The notes under the pieces were generated by a model. It was not told the DNA's origin. It saw only the letters and a list, made by a program, of their open reading frames with translations, and did not search any database. A stretch of 64,000 nucleotides of DNA, taken from positions 372,001 through 436,000 of the forward strand of contig NZ_LPVY01000005.1 of the NCBI RefSeq assembly GCF_001613805.1, written 5' to 3'. Origin of the DNA: Thalassospira lucentensis (GTDB lineage: Bacteria > Pseudomonadota > Alphaproteobacteria > Rhodospirillales > Thalassospiraceae). Shown here one piece after another: positions 1 to 8,636 of the stretch (within the stretch, counting starts at the first letter, position 1; every line of letters begins with the position of its first letter). The position numbers and the translations under genes were made by a program.

Positions 1-990
1 TAATTGTGAGTTAAAATAATGCAATTTGGGAAGGCCGTTTAACCATTCTTCAGAGTAGATGGTTTCAAACTCGCAAAGTCTTTTCGTTTTTTTTGTCTCT
101 ATATCAAAGACATCCATATGCTTAATTTTTTCAAATCTTTCAATTCCCGCTAAATAGAGTAGCTCGCCAAATTCATTTTGAGCTTCCCGGAACTTTGATG
201 GAAATGAAACCGGTCCCTTAATTTTTCCTAAAACATAATGTGCAGCATCGTTAATCACAAAAAATGCATTACACCCAGAGGAGTTTGTACCCAAAAAGGT
301 GTATCCTTTTTCCTCTGCTAAATGTATTAATGCAGGCAATGATGTTCCAAAATAAAGATTTGAAAAGTGAGAGTTTTTTCTTGTGAAATCATCCTTATAC
401 GGAACAGTTATTCTGTTGATGTCGCCAAATACAGCATTGTATTCACATATTATTATTTTTGGATTAACTGCATCTATCTGGTCCCATATCCAATAATCAT
501 TTCCATCTAAATCTATACTTAATAACCCTATTTCTTTTTTGCTAAATTTACTTGATATTAAATCATTAATGTTTCCTTTTGTGATAAATGAGTTAATGGC
601 TGTTAGGTCGTGTCGCCAATATATACTGTCATTATTGATGAATTTGATGTTTTCGATTGATCCATCTATCACCAATCCCGACCAGTTATGTACTTTAAGC
701 AAGTACCGTGTATTTGATTCAAGATAATTCTCTACGCCAAATTCAACAAAAGACTTTGGAATGTCGGGAATCTGATTGACAATCCAGTCTATGATACCAT
801 CTTCACCCCACTGAGAGTATACGCTGAATTCTAAGTCTCTCAGGGAGGTGATTTTTTCCAAAAAAGCGTTTTTATGAGATAGAATCTGAGAGTTTAGGAT
901 TAATAAATGCTCTGTTTTATCATTTAATTGATGTTGTGATGATACTAATACTTTGTATACACGATTTTTGATGTTTTCCAAAAATTTCAT
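1..990 (-). CDS. FkbM-like methyltransferase-type protein, truncated at left edge
   Basis: An open frame starts with ATG at 990 and runs without a stop for 330 codons to base 1, so the C-terminus lies outside the window. After an N-terminal helical stretch (about residues 1-45) it shows SVYSQWGEDGIIDWIV, then FVEFGVENYLESNTRYLL, SGLVIDGS, and LLSIDLDGNDYWIWDQI. The glycine/acidic pattern followed by a conserved DxDGNDYW strand resembles a Rossmann-type SAM-binding fold of the FkbM kind found in surface-polysaccharide loci. It is the last visible gene of the long minus-strand glycan block, 4 bases after the GT2 gene stop. The methyltransferase role is inferred from fold-like motifs and context; the acceptor is unknown. 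A non-catalytic glycan-locus protein is the alternative. Confidence 0.7.
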   Translation of the reverse strand, partial: MKFLENIKNRVYKVLVSSQHQLNDKTEHLLILNSQILSHKNAFLEKITSLRDLEFSVYSQWGEDGIIDWIVNQIPDIPKSFVEFGVENYLESNTRYLLKVHNWSGLVIDGSIENIKFINNDSIYWRHDLTAINSFITKGNINDLISSKFSKKEIGLLSIDLDGNDYWIWDQIDAVNPKIIICEYNAVFGDINRITVPYKDDFTRKNSHFSNLYFGTSLPALIHLAEEKGYTFLGTNSSGCNAFFVINDAAHYVLGKIKGPVSFPSKFREAQNEFGELLYLAGIERFEKIKHMDVFDIETKKTKRLCEFETIYSEEWLNGLPKLHYFNSQL

Positions 991-994
991 ATTA

Positions 995-1867
995 TTACTT
1001 TCTCTTTATCAATGGTCGAATATAATTAAGGTAATACGGAAAGAGTTCGCTATATAACTGGTGATACGCAGAAGATATATTAAGCTTAATTATATTAATT
1101 ACTATATTAATTCTCTCTTCAATAGGAATTTTCGCTATGTTTGATAAATAATATAAACTGAAGTCGTAAAATGGGGCTATCCAGTGAATTGTAGACTTCC
1201 TAAACATGCGCCATATATTTCCATTGTTGCTAATTCCTTTCCGGCCAAGTATCAACAATCCCTTGTCGGTTCTATTGATGTTGCCATTTTTCGCAAGGAA
1301 TAGATTTATCGCCCAGTCAAAACCGAGAAACGGATGATTGGGGACATCGCAATTCTTAATTATGTCTGCTCGCATTACGGAATAAAATATGGCATGGGAA
1401 TCCCAGCAATTGTCGAGAATTTGACACATGCGATTCCCCAACGAGCCAAATATCGAAAAATCAATATGACAGGTAGGGTCATCCTCCTCCCCTTCAAAAC
1501 AATTAGGGCTGGTGGAAGCGACGCATTCCGGATGAGATTCAAGATAAGTAATATTGACTTCAAGATACTCTGGAGTTCGAACATCATCAACTGCCGCCCA
1601 CATAAAATAAGGTGCATCAGCATGTTCAACCAGTGACATGAAGTTTCTATGTGCGCCTAGATTGATGGGGTGCCGAACGTAATATATTCTACTGTCGGCC
1701 TTGGCATAATCTTGGCAAATCTTGCCAGTGTTATCATTCGAGCAATTATCAAAAATAAGGAGCTTGAAGTCTCCAAATGTCTGATTTCGGATAGATTCTA
1801 TCGCGCGGCCAACTTCTTTCTCACCATTGAAGACGGGCATCCCAATTAGCAATTTACAGCTATTCAC
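995..1867 (-). CDS. Family 2 glycosyltransferase (GT-A fold)
   Basis: The 290-residue protein begins with the GT2 nucleotide-sugar binding signature: LLIGMPVFNGEKEV at residues 6-19, then AIESIRNQTF, LIFDNCSNDNT and RHPINLGAHRN. The metal-binding acidic motif is AAVDD (around residue 91-95), a variant of the DxD motif. Such enzymes move a sugar from a nucleotide donor to a growing glycan on the cytoplasmic face of the inner membrane. No transmembrane segment is evident. The start is GTG at 1867, chosen because an AGGAG element lies 7 bases upstream. It follows the CmcI-type gene by 22 bases and precedes the truncated FkbM-like gene by 4, so cotranscription is likely. Donor and acceptor cannot be read from the sequence. 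Confidence 0.9.
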   Translation of the reverse strand: MNSCKLLIGMPVFNGEKEVGRAIESIRNQTFGDFKLLIFDNCSNDNTGKICQDYAKADSRIYYVRHPINLGAHRNFMSLVEHADAPYFMWAAVDDVRTPEYLEVNITYLESHPECVASTSPNCFEGEEDDPTCHIDFSIFGSLGNRMCQILDNCWDSHAIFYSVMRADIIKNCDVPNHPFLGFDWAINLFLAKNGNINRTDKGLLILGRKGISNNGNIWRMFRKSTIHWIAPFYDFSLYYLSNIAKIPIEERINIVINIIKLNISSAYHQLYSELFPYYLNYIRPLIKRK

Positions 1868-1889
1868 GAGTGCTCCTCTTGTTCGGAAA

Positions 1890-2660
1890 TTAATCGCGAC
1901 GTTTTAAATATCCATCAGGCGCGACTGTTAATAACAGCTTGTTCTCCAAGGTGGTATCAATTTCGAAATTGGGGTTTGATTTGATATATTCCCACACTGC
2001 CGTTTTGGGATTATCACCGGGGCCCCAAGGGCGATCAGAAAAGTCGCCTTTGGGAAGGTCCTCGACGATGGTATCGAAAACTACACAGTAACTATCTGTC
2101 GATACAAGAGGAGCATAAGCTTTCAGTTCTGCAAGAACATGCTCATGTGTGTGATTACTATCCAGAAAAACCAGAATTTTCTGATGATTCTCCGCAATTG
2201 AACAGACTTTCTTGACCATCTCGGGATCGATACTCGAACCCTCCAGCATTTCAATATAAGCAGCCAATGGATGATCTTCTATAGCCTCTTTGTTGTGTGG
2301 GCGGATGTCTATATCTATCCCCACTACTTTACGGGCTGAATTTCCAGGAGTTAGTGTCCCCTTTTTTTTCGCTGCATCACAAACATCCAGTAGGGCAAGC
2401 ATTGATGCGCTAAGTATCAATGAACCACCGTGAGCAATGCCTGTCTCAATAATAAGGTCTGGCTTTATCGTCCATATCAGTTCCTGTACCGCTACGATAT
2501 CTTGAGGATACTGAATTATTGGTCGACCCATCCATGAAAAGTTATATGAATATTTTGCCGATATAGACATTTCCATGAATTTTTGGCCTGAATTCTGAAG
2601 ATCAATATTTTTAGATATTTCTTCTATTCGAAAATCAGTTTCATTCTTGAAATTATTCAT
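1890..2660 (-). CDS. CmcI/cephalosporin-hydroxylase family methyltransferase
   Basis: A 256-residue protein of the CmcI/rhamnosyl O-methyltransferase family. Near residue 45 it has YSYNFSWMGRPIIQYPQD, typical of the family entry, then LIIETGIAHGGSLILSASM (SAM-binding glycine motif), VVGIDIDIRPHN, LVFLDSNHTHEHVLAELK and an end-domain CVVFDTIVEDL. Family members O-methylate sugars such as rhamnose in surface glycans; the name cephalosporin hydroxylase is historical. ATG 2660 is preferred over a TTG at 2666 because GGAG sits 6 bases upstream. Its first 8 bases overlap the end of the preceding methyltransferase gene, indicating translational coupling and a shared job in decorating the glycan. Confidence 0.88.
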   Translation of the reverse strand: MNNFKNETDFRIEEISKNIDLQNSGQKFMEMSISAKYSYNFSWMGRPIIQYPQDIVAVQELIWTIKPDLIIETGIAHGGSLILSASMLALLDVCDAAKKKGTLTPGNSARKVVGIDIDIRPHNKEAIEDHPLAAYIEMLEGSSIDPEMVKKVCSIAENHQKILVFLDSNHTHEHVLAELKAYAPLVSTDSYCVVFDTIVEDLPKGDFSDRPWGPGDNPKTAVWEYIKSNPNFEIDTTLENKLLLTVAPDGYLKRRD

Positions 2661-3708
2661 TATCAACTCCGATCAGGGAAAAATTATTTTTTGTTTGATT
2701 TCGAATTTCTTCAATGTAGTTTGAGTTCATTACATAAATAGTAGATCCAGGGTCGAGAAGTTTTATGCCATCTTCTGGCGATAATACTTTAAGTCCTGTT
2801 CCAGCCAAGTATTTTCCTTGTTTGGCCGGGTTGATGTCAATAACTATGTCTACAGGCTTTTTTGTCAGGTTTCGGTAAAATGAGAAGATAGTTCCTTTGG
2901 ACGCCCCCCCCCAAATGGCAACTTTTGAGCTTTCCGTACTGCGGTTTATACCACTTGTGAAATCACTCGGTAGCTCAACGAGGTCGGTTGGATTAGCGAC
3001 AGGCTCCCTTAGAGTGCTAATATCAGCCACAACATATATGTATTGGCCCCCAAAAATGTGGCCAATTTCCAAAACACCATCAAACATATGATGAAAATCT
3101 GATGTTCTAAAGTAATTAACGTGTTCGTAAAAAATATCAAACCAAGCTTTGTGGGAAATAATCCAATCAAAGCATGGAACTTCTATATATATTAACCCAC
3201 TACCACCATTAGACTCTTTTAAAAAATTTAAAAATTTAACTGGATTTTCAATGTGCTCTAAGACGTGCCGAAGAATTATACCTTCCCTAGAAATGCCCGC
3301 ATCTTTAGAGAAATAGGTTTTATATACACTTGAATTTGATCCTTCGTAGGTAGGGTCAAATCCCACCACGTCGTACCCGCAAGATTGTAACATTTCGAGG
3401 AAGTAACCTTTTCCGCAGCCTACTTCGAGGATAGAAATGTCACCAAACGTCTGGCTAATAATCTGTACAACATTTTCTAGATGATTTCTGAATTCTGCAC
3501 TGCATGCCTGCTCGTTCTGATAGTTAGAGTCATAGACCATAACTTCAGGCTGGAATGCCCGATTATAAATTAGTCCGGTACCTTCATTTTGAACCAAGCG
3601 CATGTGACCGCGAACACAATTAATGCCGTCGAGAGCAGAATCATACATCCTATTTTGAAATATAGGTAGGTGGTCAATACGATAAAGTTCGCGTTCGATA
3701 GAGGTCAC
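2653..3708 (-). CDS. Two-domain SAM-dependent (C-)methyltransferase for sugars
   Basis: The 351-residue protein has a class I methyltransferase core: ILEVGCGKGYFLEML (about 93-107), VVGFDPT and a characteristic LRHVLEHIENP motif near 147. The C-terminal part (about 265-351) begins VAIWGGASKGTIF and contains VIDINPAKQGKYLAGTG, which matches the Rossmann-like C-terminal domain of NDP-hexose C-methyltransferases. An N-terminal zinc-finger domain of the classical type is not obvious: cysteines near residues 32 and 69 do not form two CxxC pairs. Translation starts at GTG 3708, with AGGAAG 7 bases upstream. The stop overlaps the CmcI-like gene. A methyl branch on a deoxysugar of the glycan is a reasonable inference; O-methylation is not excluded. 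Confidence 0.82.
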   Translation of the reverse strand: MTSIERELYRIDHLPIFQNRMYDSALDGINCVRGHMRLVQNEGTGLIYNRAFQPEVMVYDSNYQNEQACSAEFRNHLENVVQIISQTFGDISILEVGCGKGYFLEMLQSCGYDVVGFDPTYEGSNSSVYKTYFSKDAGISREGIILRHVLEHIENPVKFLNFLKESNGGSGLIYIEVPCFDWIISHKAWFDIFYEHVNYFRTSDFHHMFDGVLEIGHIFGGQYIYVVADISTLREPVANPTDLVELPSDFTSGINRSTESSKVAIWGGASKGTIFSFYRNLTKKPVDIVIDINPAKQGKYLAGTGLKVLSPEDGIKLLDPGSTIYVMNSNYIEEIRNQTKNNFSLIGVDNE

Positions 3709-3766
3709 GGTTTCTTCCTCACAAAAGACTACGCTATGATGTAGTATATCTAATATCGCTTTCTAT

Positions 3767-5401
3767 TCATTTAGAATAATTTAAGTCGTGAAGCGATATT
3801 TCTCTTCCGAAATGAGAATAATTCATTCGGAAGTCATTTGAGTTGATAAATTTTTCGATAGCATTAATTATATTAACATGTTTATCCTTAGTTAATTCAT
3901 GCTCCCAATATGAATATATTGATGGATTAAATTGATTATAATACCCCCCAATTCTTTCTATCATATCTTGGTAATTCGAAAAGAATATTCCTTCTGTGTT
4001 GAATATAAATCTCATGAAATAATATTCGTATATTTCTTTTTTGTCGATATCGACTGAAATGTTTTTTATGTCTGATAATAAGTGTTTGTATTCTTTCTCC
4101 GATTTGACGTGAATATTGAAGTTATATGCTGTATGAGGATTGTTTGTCGAAGCATTTATTACAGGTATTCCGAGTGCTGCATATTCAAAGCCTAGTGTTC
4201 CATATACCGTGAGTGCAACATCTATCCCTTCCGCAATAATTTGCAGATGCGAAGAGTTGGCGGGAAGGAGTTGAAATCGCGGATATCTCGAAACAAAGTT
4301 ATCTACGATATCTTTGGTGCCAGGCAAGTAATCTGGGTGAGTTTTAATATACCAATCATAATCTGTTTCTTCGCTAATTTTTCCTAAAAATTCCAACCAC
4401 TCATAAAAATCAGGAAAAACGTTATCACCGTAACTGTGGGGACTATCAAAAAAGCAGTGTGTCGCAACTAGGATCTTCGGCCGGGGGCTTTTTTTGATGA
4501 GCGTTGCGTGGCGTGGTGCACCATAGGCTGATTTCGAAGAATAAGACATGTCGACGCCAACTTCCCCTGAAAATCGACGTTCAATTCTTCTTTTCGCTTC
4601 CTCTAATCCGTCGTCTCTAATTTTGTTTGGTAGTGAAGAAAATATTTCTGGGAATTTTTTAAAGTCATTGTACGCAAACATCTCTGAAGGCGTAAGTTTA
4701 TATAGGTGTGTTACATTTGCTTGAAATGCATCTATGTTTTTACTTATCGCAATTCTTAGGGGTATAGCAATGTTGTATACACAGTGGCTTACATTAATAG
4801 CTTTAACATTTTTAATATTAAAGTAATCATCCCAGTAATAGTAAATAGATATAGAATCTAAAAGGAAATCCTGAAAGATTTTTGTTGAAACATCTATTGT
4901 CGGTAGCTTCTTTTCCATAAGATAAGTGTCATATATTAAGTCTCCTATTTTCACTCCATCGATAGTAATGTTCTCGATGTCGCGTTTTGATGATAAAGAT
5001 GCATAAACCGATTCAAAAATAGACTTTGCTTTGTTTCGATGTTTTCTCGATGGAGAAACCATTAGAAATCTTGTGCAATTAAAAGAGCGATATACGTTGA
5101 ATGGTTCACGTAAGGTCAGTCGTCTGACACAAAAAGAAATCTTATTTTTTATCCCACGAATGGCTAACGGACTATATCCCACGATATTTGCATTATATTT
5201 ATCTTTAAGAACATTTGAAAGATAACTGTAGGATATGTGCGCAGATCTAGTAAGATTTAATTCCATTAAAATAATGGAAGATTTTTCTTGATTTGTTTTA
5301 ATTTTTGGGAACATATTATTATTAAGTATTATGTATCTTTTTACATGCTCACTCACGCGCCATTGATCTAATCTAGACTTTATTTTTCTGAAAACACTCA
5401 T
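3767..5401 (-). CDS. Large polysaccharide-biosynthesis glycosyltransferase-like protein (GT-B type)
   Basis: A 544-residue soluble-looking protein. The C-terminal half carries features seen in capsule/teichoic-type GT-B transferases: ILVATHCFFDSPHSYG (about 310-325), YDWYIKTHPDYLPGTKDI, LLPANSSHLQIIAEGIDVALTVYGTLGFEYAALGIP. The sequence pattern of a KTHP element, a sugar-nucleotide pocket with TVYGTLGFE and the invariant glutamate is like KpsS/Kdo-transferase-related enzymes. The N-terminal half is divergent. ATG 5401 is preceded by a weak TGGAAA element. Its base composition is among the most AT-rich in the window. It lies 38 bases after the GNAT gene and 58 bases before the methyltransferase gene. 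Donor unknown; the nonulosonic acid made by the locus is an attractive but unproven candidate. Confidence 0.72.
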   Translation of the reverse strand: MSVFRKIKSRLDQWRVSEHVKRYIILNNNMFPKIKTNQEKSSIILMELNLTRSAHISYSYLSNVLKDKYNANIVGYSPLAIRGIKNKISFCVRRLTLREPFNVYRSFNCTRFLMVSPSRKHRNKAKSIFESVYASLSSKRDIENITIDGVKIGDLIYDTYLMEKKLPTIDVSTKIFQDFLLDSISIYYYWDDYFNIKNVKAINVSHCVYNIAIPLRIAISKNIDAFQANVTHLYKLTPSEMFAYNDFKKFPEIFSSLPNKIRDDGLEEAKRRIERRFSGEVGVDMSYSSKSAYGAPRHATLIKKSPRPKILVATHCFFDSPHSYGDNVFPDFYEWLEFLGKISEETDYDWYIKTHPDYLPGTKDIVDNFVSRYPRFQLLPANSSHLQIIAEGIDVALTVYGTLGFEYAALGIPVINASTNNPHTAYNFNIHVKSEKEYKHLLSDIKNISVDIDKKEIYEYYFMRFIFNTEGIFFSNYQDMIERIGGYYNQFNPSIYSYWEHELTKDKHVNIINAIEKFINSNDFRMNYSHFGREISLHDLNYSK

Positions 5402-5439
5402 TTTTTTCCAGGCATAAAATTAATTATTCGACACTATTC

Positions 5440-5973
5440 TTATACATTACGAGAAAATATAAGAGAAGATATGCGGCGACCTTCGTATATACAGTCGTAA
5501 GGTATCGTAGCTTCATGTGTAAATCCGGATCTCATCAGAGCTTTCGCCGATCCTACATTTAACTCATAACATCCTGCTTTGATTTTTTTTAAGTTTAAAT
5601 GTTCAATAGCATATTGAGTGGCTGCTTTAATTGCTTCAGTCGCATAGCCTTTTCGCCAACTTGATTTATCACCCAATATATAACCGATATCGGTGCGCGC
5701 ATGCTCTGTCTGAATTGGGCCTATTTTAATATTCCCAATATGGGAGTGTTTTCCCTTAATGAAAATTCCCAGCAGAATAGTATTATGACTTTTGTTGTTA
5801 GTGTTTACGAAGTCAAATAAATCCCCAGTATTCGTTGGGGGCGAAAAGCGTGCTTCAAGATATTGGGTGACTTCGGGATCTTGCATCCAGGAGAGGTACT
5901 GATTTCCAATATCCTGTGGCTCTAGAGTGCGAAGTATTAATCGTTCTGTGATTATCGGTTTTGTTAAGATCAT
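5440..5973 (-). CDS. GNAT-family N-acetyltransferase (candidate PseH)
   Basis: A 177-residue RimJ/RimL-like GNAT protein: ITERLILRTLEPQD at the N-terminus, IGNIKIGPI and DIGYILGDKSSWRKGYATEAI (acetyl-CoA motif A, about 115-135), then LKKIKAGCYELNVGSAKALMRSGFTHEA, the typical motif B. CMP-pseudaminic acid synthesis requires one GNAT enzyme (PseH) to acetylate the 4-amino group made by PseC; this gene and the GNAT at 9530-10078 are the two candidates in the block and sequence alone does not decide. It sits directly after the HisF-like gene, so acetylation or other acylation of an amino sugar next to the amidino-transfer step is also possible. Family call is strong, substrate is inferred. Confidence 0.85.
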   Translation of the reverse strand: MILTKPIITERLILRTLEPQDIGNQYLSWMQDPEVTQYLEARFSPPTNTGDLFDFVNTNNKSHNTILLGIFIKGKHSHIGNIKIGPIQTEHARTDIGYILGDKSSWRKGYATEAIKAATQYAIEHLNLKKIKAGCYELNVGSAKALMRSGFTHEATIPYDCIYEGRRISSLIFSRNV

Positions 5974-5995
5974 AATTTAAGCCAATTCGAAAATA

Positions 5996-6754
5996 CTATA
6001 CTACTTTGAAATTGAGCCCATAATTACTAAGAAAAGCTTTTGCTCTCATCGGGTTGCTGTCAGAGAAATTGAACAGGCTGCCACAGGCAAGGGCGCTCAC
6101 CTCAGTTTCGAGAAAAGCTTGTTTTAAGTGATTGTATTGGCCGCAACCGCCACATCCTATTATTGGCACGCTGGCGGTTGAGCAAGCCAGTTTAAGTAGG
6201 TTGATGTCGTATCCATTCATCATGCCGTCTTGATCGATTGATTGGATGAGAATTTCACCTGCACCTGCTTTTTCGCAGTTCCTGATATGCTCTTGCAGTC
6301 CGACAGATGTTTGAACTTTCCCACAATCAGATACTGTTTTGTACCCAGATTCATGGCGTCTTGCATCGATGCCAATTACTACTGCTTGTGTGCCAAAACG
6401 ATCCGCTATTCTTCTAACAAGGTTCGGGTCTTTGTAAGAGGAGCTATTTATAACTACTTTATCGGCACCATTCTTAATTAGAAACTCTGCGTCATCAAAC
6501 GTTCTGATTCCTCCACCAACCGTTAACGGCATGAAGCATACCTCGGAAACTTTGAGCAAAAGATCCGCTAGCTGGTGAACAGAGTTTCCACTTCTCGATA
6601 TATTCAAAAAAATTAACTCATCTGCGTATTGCGCGTTGTATACAGCAGAACTTTTCACCGGATCACCGACGTCACGCCAAGTTCCAAATTGGACGGTTTT
6701 TACTAATCTATTTTCCATCAGTAGCTGAATGGGAATTATGCGACGCTTCAGCAT
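5996..6754 (-). CDS. HisF-like subunit of sugar amidotransferase (WbuZ/HisF2 type)
   Basis: A 252-residue (beta/alpha)8 protein related to imidazole-glycerol-phosphate synthase HisF: MLKRRIIPIQLL start, ELIFLNISRSG, PLTVGGGIRTFDDAEFLIK and VVIGIDARR. The catalytic Asp11 of true HisF (RIIxCLDV) is replaced by Leu (RIIPIQLL), whereas the second aspartate in GIDA is kept. This loss is a hallmark of paralogues that work with WbpG-type enzymes and not in histidine synthesis. The start at ATG 6754 aligns with HisF N-termini and overlaps the HisH stop by 7 bases; an ATG at 6772 would add six unlikely residues. With HisH it should supply ammonia for converting an acetamido to an acetamidino group on a sugar. 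Confidence 0.9.
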   Translation of the reverse strand: MLKRRIIPIQLLMENRLVKTVQFGTWRDVGDPVKSSAVYNAQYADELIFLNISRSGNSVHQLADLLLKVSEVCFMPLTVGGGIRTFDDAEFLIKNGADKVVINSSSYKDPNLVRRIADRFGTQAVVIGIDARRHESGYKTVSDCGKVQTSVGLQEHIRNCEKAGAGEILIQSIDQDGMMNGYDINLLKLACSTASVPIIGCGGCGQYNHLKQAFLETEVSALACGSLFNFSDSNPMRAKAFLSNYGLNFKVV

Positions 6755-7365
6755 CTTCCATCCCACAAGCAAAAATTCTCTATCACGCGCATTCCGTTAA
6801 CTTGACTCTTCTCTGGATGAAACTGTACGCCGATTACGTTCTCTTTACCGATTACCGCAGCTACCGGATGTCCATAATCGGTTTCACCAATCACATGTAC
6901 GTTGTCCGAGCAAATGACCTCATACGAATGGACGAAATAAAAATCACACATGGTCTTGATACCTGTGAAAACAGGGTGCGGGCGGGTTAAGTTTAGAATG
7001 TTCCAGCCAACATGTGGGATTCTTAAGTTCTCATGCGTATGTAACCGCTCCACTCTTCCGGGTATTAGGCCTAATCCGTTCGATTTTCCTCCTTCACTCC
7101 CAAGTTCCATTAGGAGCTGCATGCCCAAGCAGGTGCCAAGTATGGGGCGCTTACTGATTGCAAAATCAATGACCCCTTTTCGTAAATTTCGACGATCTAG
7201 CTCGGGGACTGCCGCCCCAAAATTTCCGACGCCTGGGACGATTAGGTGGCTTAGATCATCTAGGCAGTCAGGAGAGTCGACAACTACTGGATCGAATCCG
7301 TTCTGGTACACTGCGTTGAACACTGACCTGATATTCCCCATGTTAAGGTCAAGTATGCCAATCAT
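6748..7365 (-). CDS. HisH-like glutamine amidotransferase subunit
   Basis: A 205-residue class I (triad) glutaminase. The nucleophile elbow is GTCLGMQLL with Cys79; the remaining triad residues are His183 and Glu185 in GVQFHPEKS. The oxyanion-type strand LIVPGVGNFG is at 41-50. All catalytic residues are intact, so it should release ammonia from glutamine and pass it to its HisF-like partner, whose start overlaps its stop by 7 bases. No other histidine gene is present, and the neighbour upstream is WbpG-like, so it belongs to the acetamidino-sugar module of the glycan locus and not to histidine synthesis. Confidence 0.93.
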   Translation of the reverse strand: MIGILDLNMGNIRSVFNAVYQNGFDPVVVDSPDCLDDLSHLIVPGVGNFGAAVPELDRRNLRKGVIDFAISKRPILGTCLGMQLLMELGSEGGKSNGLGLIPGRVERLHTHENLRIPHVGWNILNLTRPHPVFTGIKTMCDFYFVHSYEVICSDNVHVIGETDYGHPVAAVIGKENVIGVQFHPEKSQVNGMRVIENFCLWDGRC

Positions 7366-7396
7366 GTAGCATTAGCCTTTGCGCGTTCTGAGGACG

Positions 7397-8578
7397 TTAG
7401 TCGACTTTTTTTCGTATTCCACGCATGTCCTCACTCTCTCGGAACCAATTGTCGAAGTCCGAAGTCTTGGGGGCATATTCGGCATCAAAATTTGGAACAT
7501 GCGGTGGAACTACTGTTTTCGCTACTATATCGTTGAACTCTGATTCGCTGATCCCAATGTATTCAAGGAAGAGAGTTAACGATGGTGGTTTACGCCCTTC
7601 GTATTTGTCGATCAGTTCTCTTGCTTTTTCCTGTGTGATCCTTTTGTTGCGTAAATCCAAAGCAGTCATTTGTGTGACTCTTCCATATCCACGCTTCAAG
7701 TATTTAATATAGTCTCGAACACCTTGCATGTGGCATTCAATTTTCTCGTAAGGGTATTCATCCCAAGGCATGCCTTCAACCTGGTCTCCTTCCCAGCCCA
7801 ATTCAGATTGAATTAGCGCCACCTGCTTTTTAACATCCCATGGAATATAGGACCCTAGACAAACAGAACGATAGCGAAGCTTCTTGAGATCACGCATTGC
7901 TGGATACGAAAAGGGTTTAAGATCTCTTGGATCGAAATCAAAGTCATTCGAAATCATTCCGGCCATATCTTCTGCAGTTATGCCTAAATTCGTTGATCGA
8001 TTGAACTTTTCTTCGTCTACTTCTTCTATCTCGTTGTCACGATAATCGTAATATGCAGTATATTCAGACGACGGTTCGCCCCAGAAAATAAGAGGAACTT
8101 GTTGCTGAATGGCGACGTGCATAGGATAAGAATATATGCCTGTGTGGCAGTGCCAGCAGAAGTCGCCTTTGCGAATGAGTGCTTCTAGCATCAGGCGTTT
8201 TACGAGTTGCCAGTTTGGCGTGAAGTTTATTACATCTACACCAAGTTTTTTAAAGGTCCGCTCATTGTTTTTCAGCAGTCCTTCACGCATAAATCCATGA
8301 TTAAATTGAACAACCAATGGTTTTATTTTGTACTCTTTAACTAGATAATGAAGGGTGAATGTACTATCTTTTCCGCCAGAAAAAGGAACTATGCAATCGT
8401 AGGCATACTTACCACGATATTGTTCGATAAGTTCGGTTAGCTGGTGTTTTCTGTCTACCCAGTCAATATTTGTGTCTTTAAATTCTTTTTGCTGACAAAT
8501 GTTGCATACATTATTTTTGTCAAACTCAATTGTTTCGTAGGTTTCTGGCAAGTTGCATGCATTGCAATGTTTTAGCAT
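7397..8578 (-). CDS. N-acetyl sugar amidotransferase, WbpG/PseA-like
   Basis: The 393-residue protein has two CxxC pairs at the N-terminus (Cys5/8 and Cys25/28), probably binding zinc, followed by an ATP-pyrophosphatase PP-loop FSGGKDST at 66-73. Further family marks are FCWHCHTGIYSYP and FWGEPSSEY. Enzymes of this family adenylate an N-acetyl group and, with ammonia from HisH/HisF, make an acetamidino sugar: WbpG acts in Pseudomonas aeruginosa B-band O-antigen and PseA in Campylobacter pseudaminic-acid derivatives. ATG 8578 has GGAG 7 bases upstream. It lies just before hisH and hisF in the same order of action. Whether the substrate is pseudaminic acid or a UDP-diacetamido sugar cannot be settled here. 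Confidence 0.93.
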   Translation of the reverse strand: MLKHCNACNLPETYETIEFDKNNVCNICQQKEFKDTNIDWVDRKHQLTELIEQYRGKYAYDCIVPFSGGKDSTFTLHYLVKEYKIKPLVVQFNHGFMREGLLKNNERTFKKLGVDVINFTPNWQLVKRLMLEALIRKGDFCWHCHTGIYSYPMHVAIQQQVPLIFWGEPSSEYTAYYDYRDNEIEEVDEEKFNRSTNLGITAEDMAGMISNDFDFDPRDLKPFSYPAMRDLKKLRYRSVCLGSYIPWDVKKQVALIQSELGWEGDQVEGMPWDEYPYEKIECHMQGVRDYIKYLKRGYGRVTQMTALDLRNKRITQEKARELIDKYEGRKPPSLTLFLEYIGISESEFNDIVAKTVVPPHVPNFDAEYAPKTSDFDNWFRESEDMRGIRKKVD

Positions 8579-8636
8579 GAGCTATCTCCATTATGCGGCC
8601 TTTGCTACAAGCCAACATGTTGTCTTCAATATAGAT

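Noticed and set aside
7425..7712. Plus-strand frame inside the WbpG-like gene
   Set aside because: It lies antisense to a gene with strong family motifs and has no ribosome-binding site.
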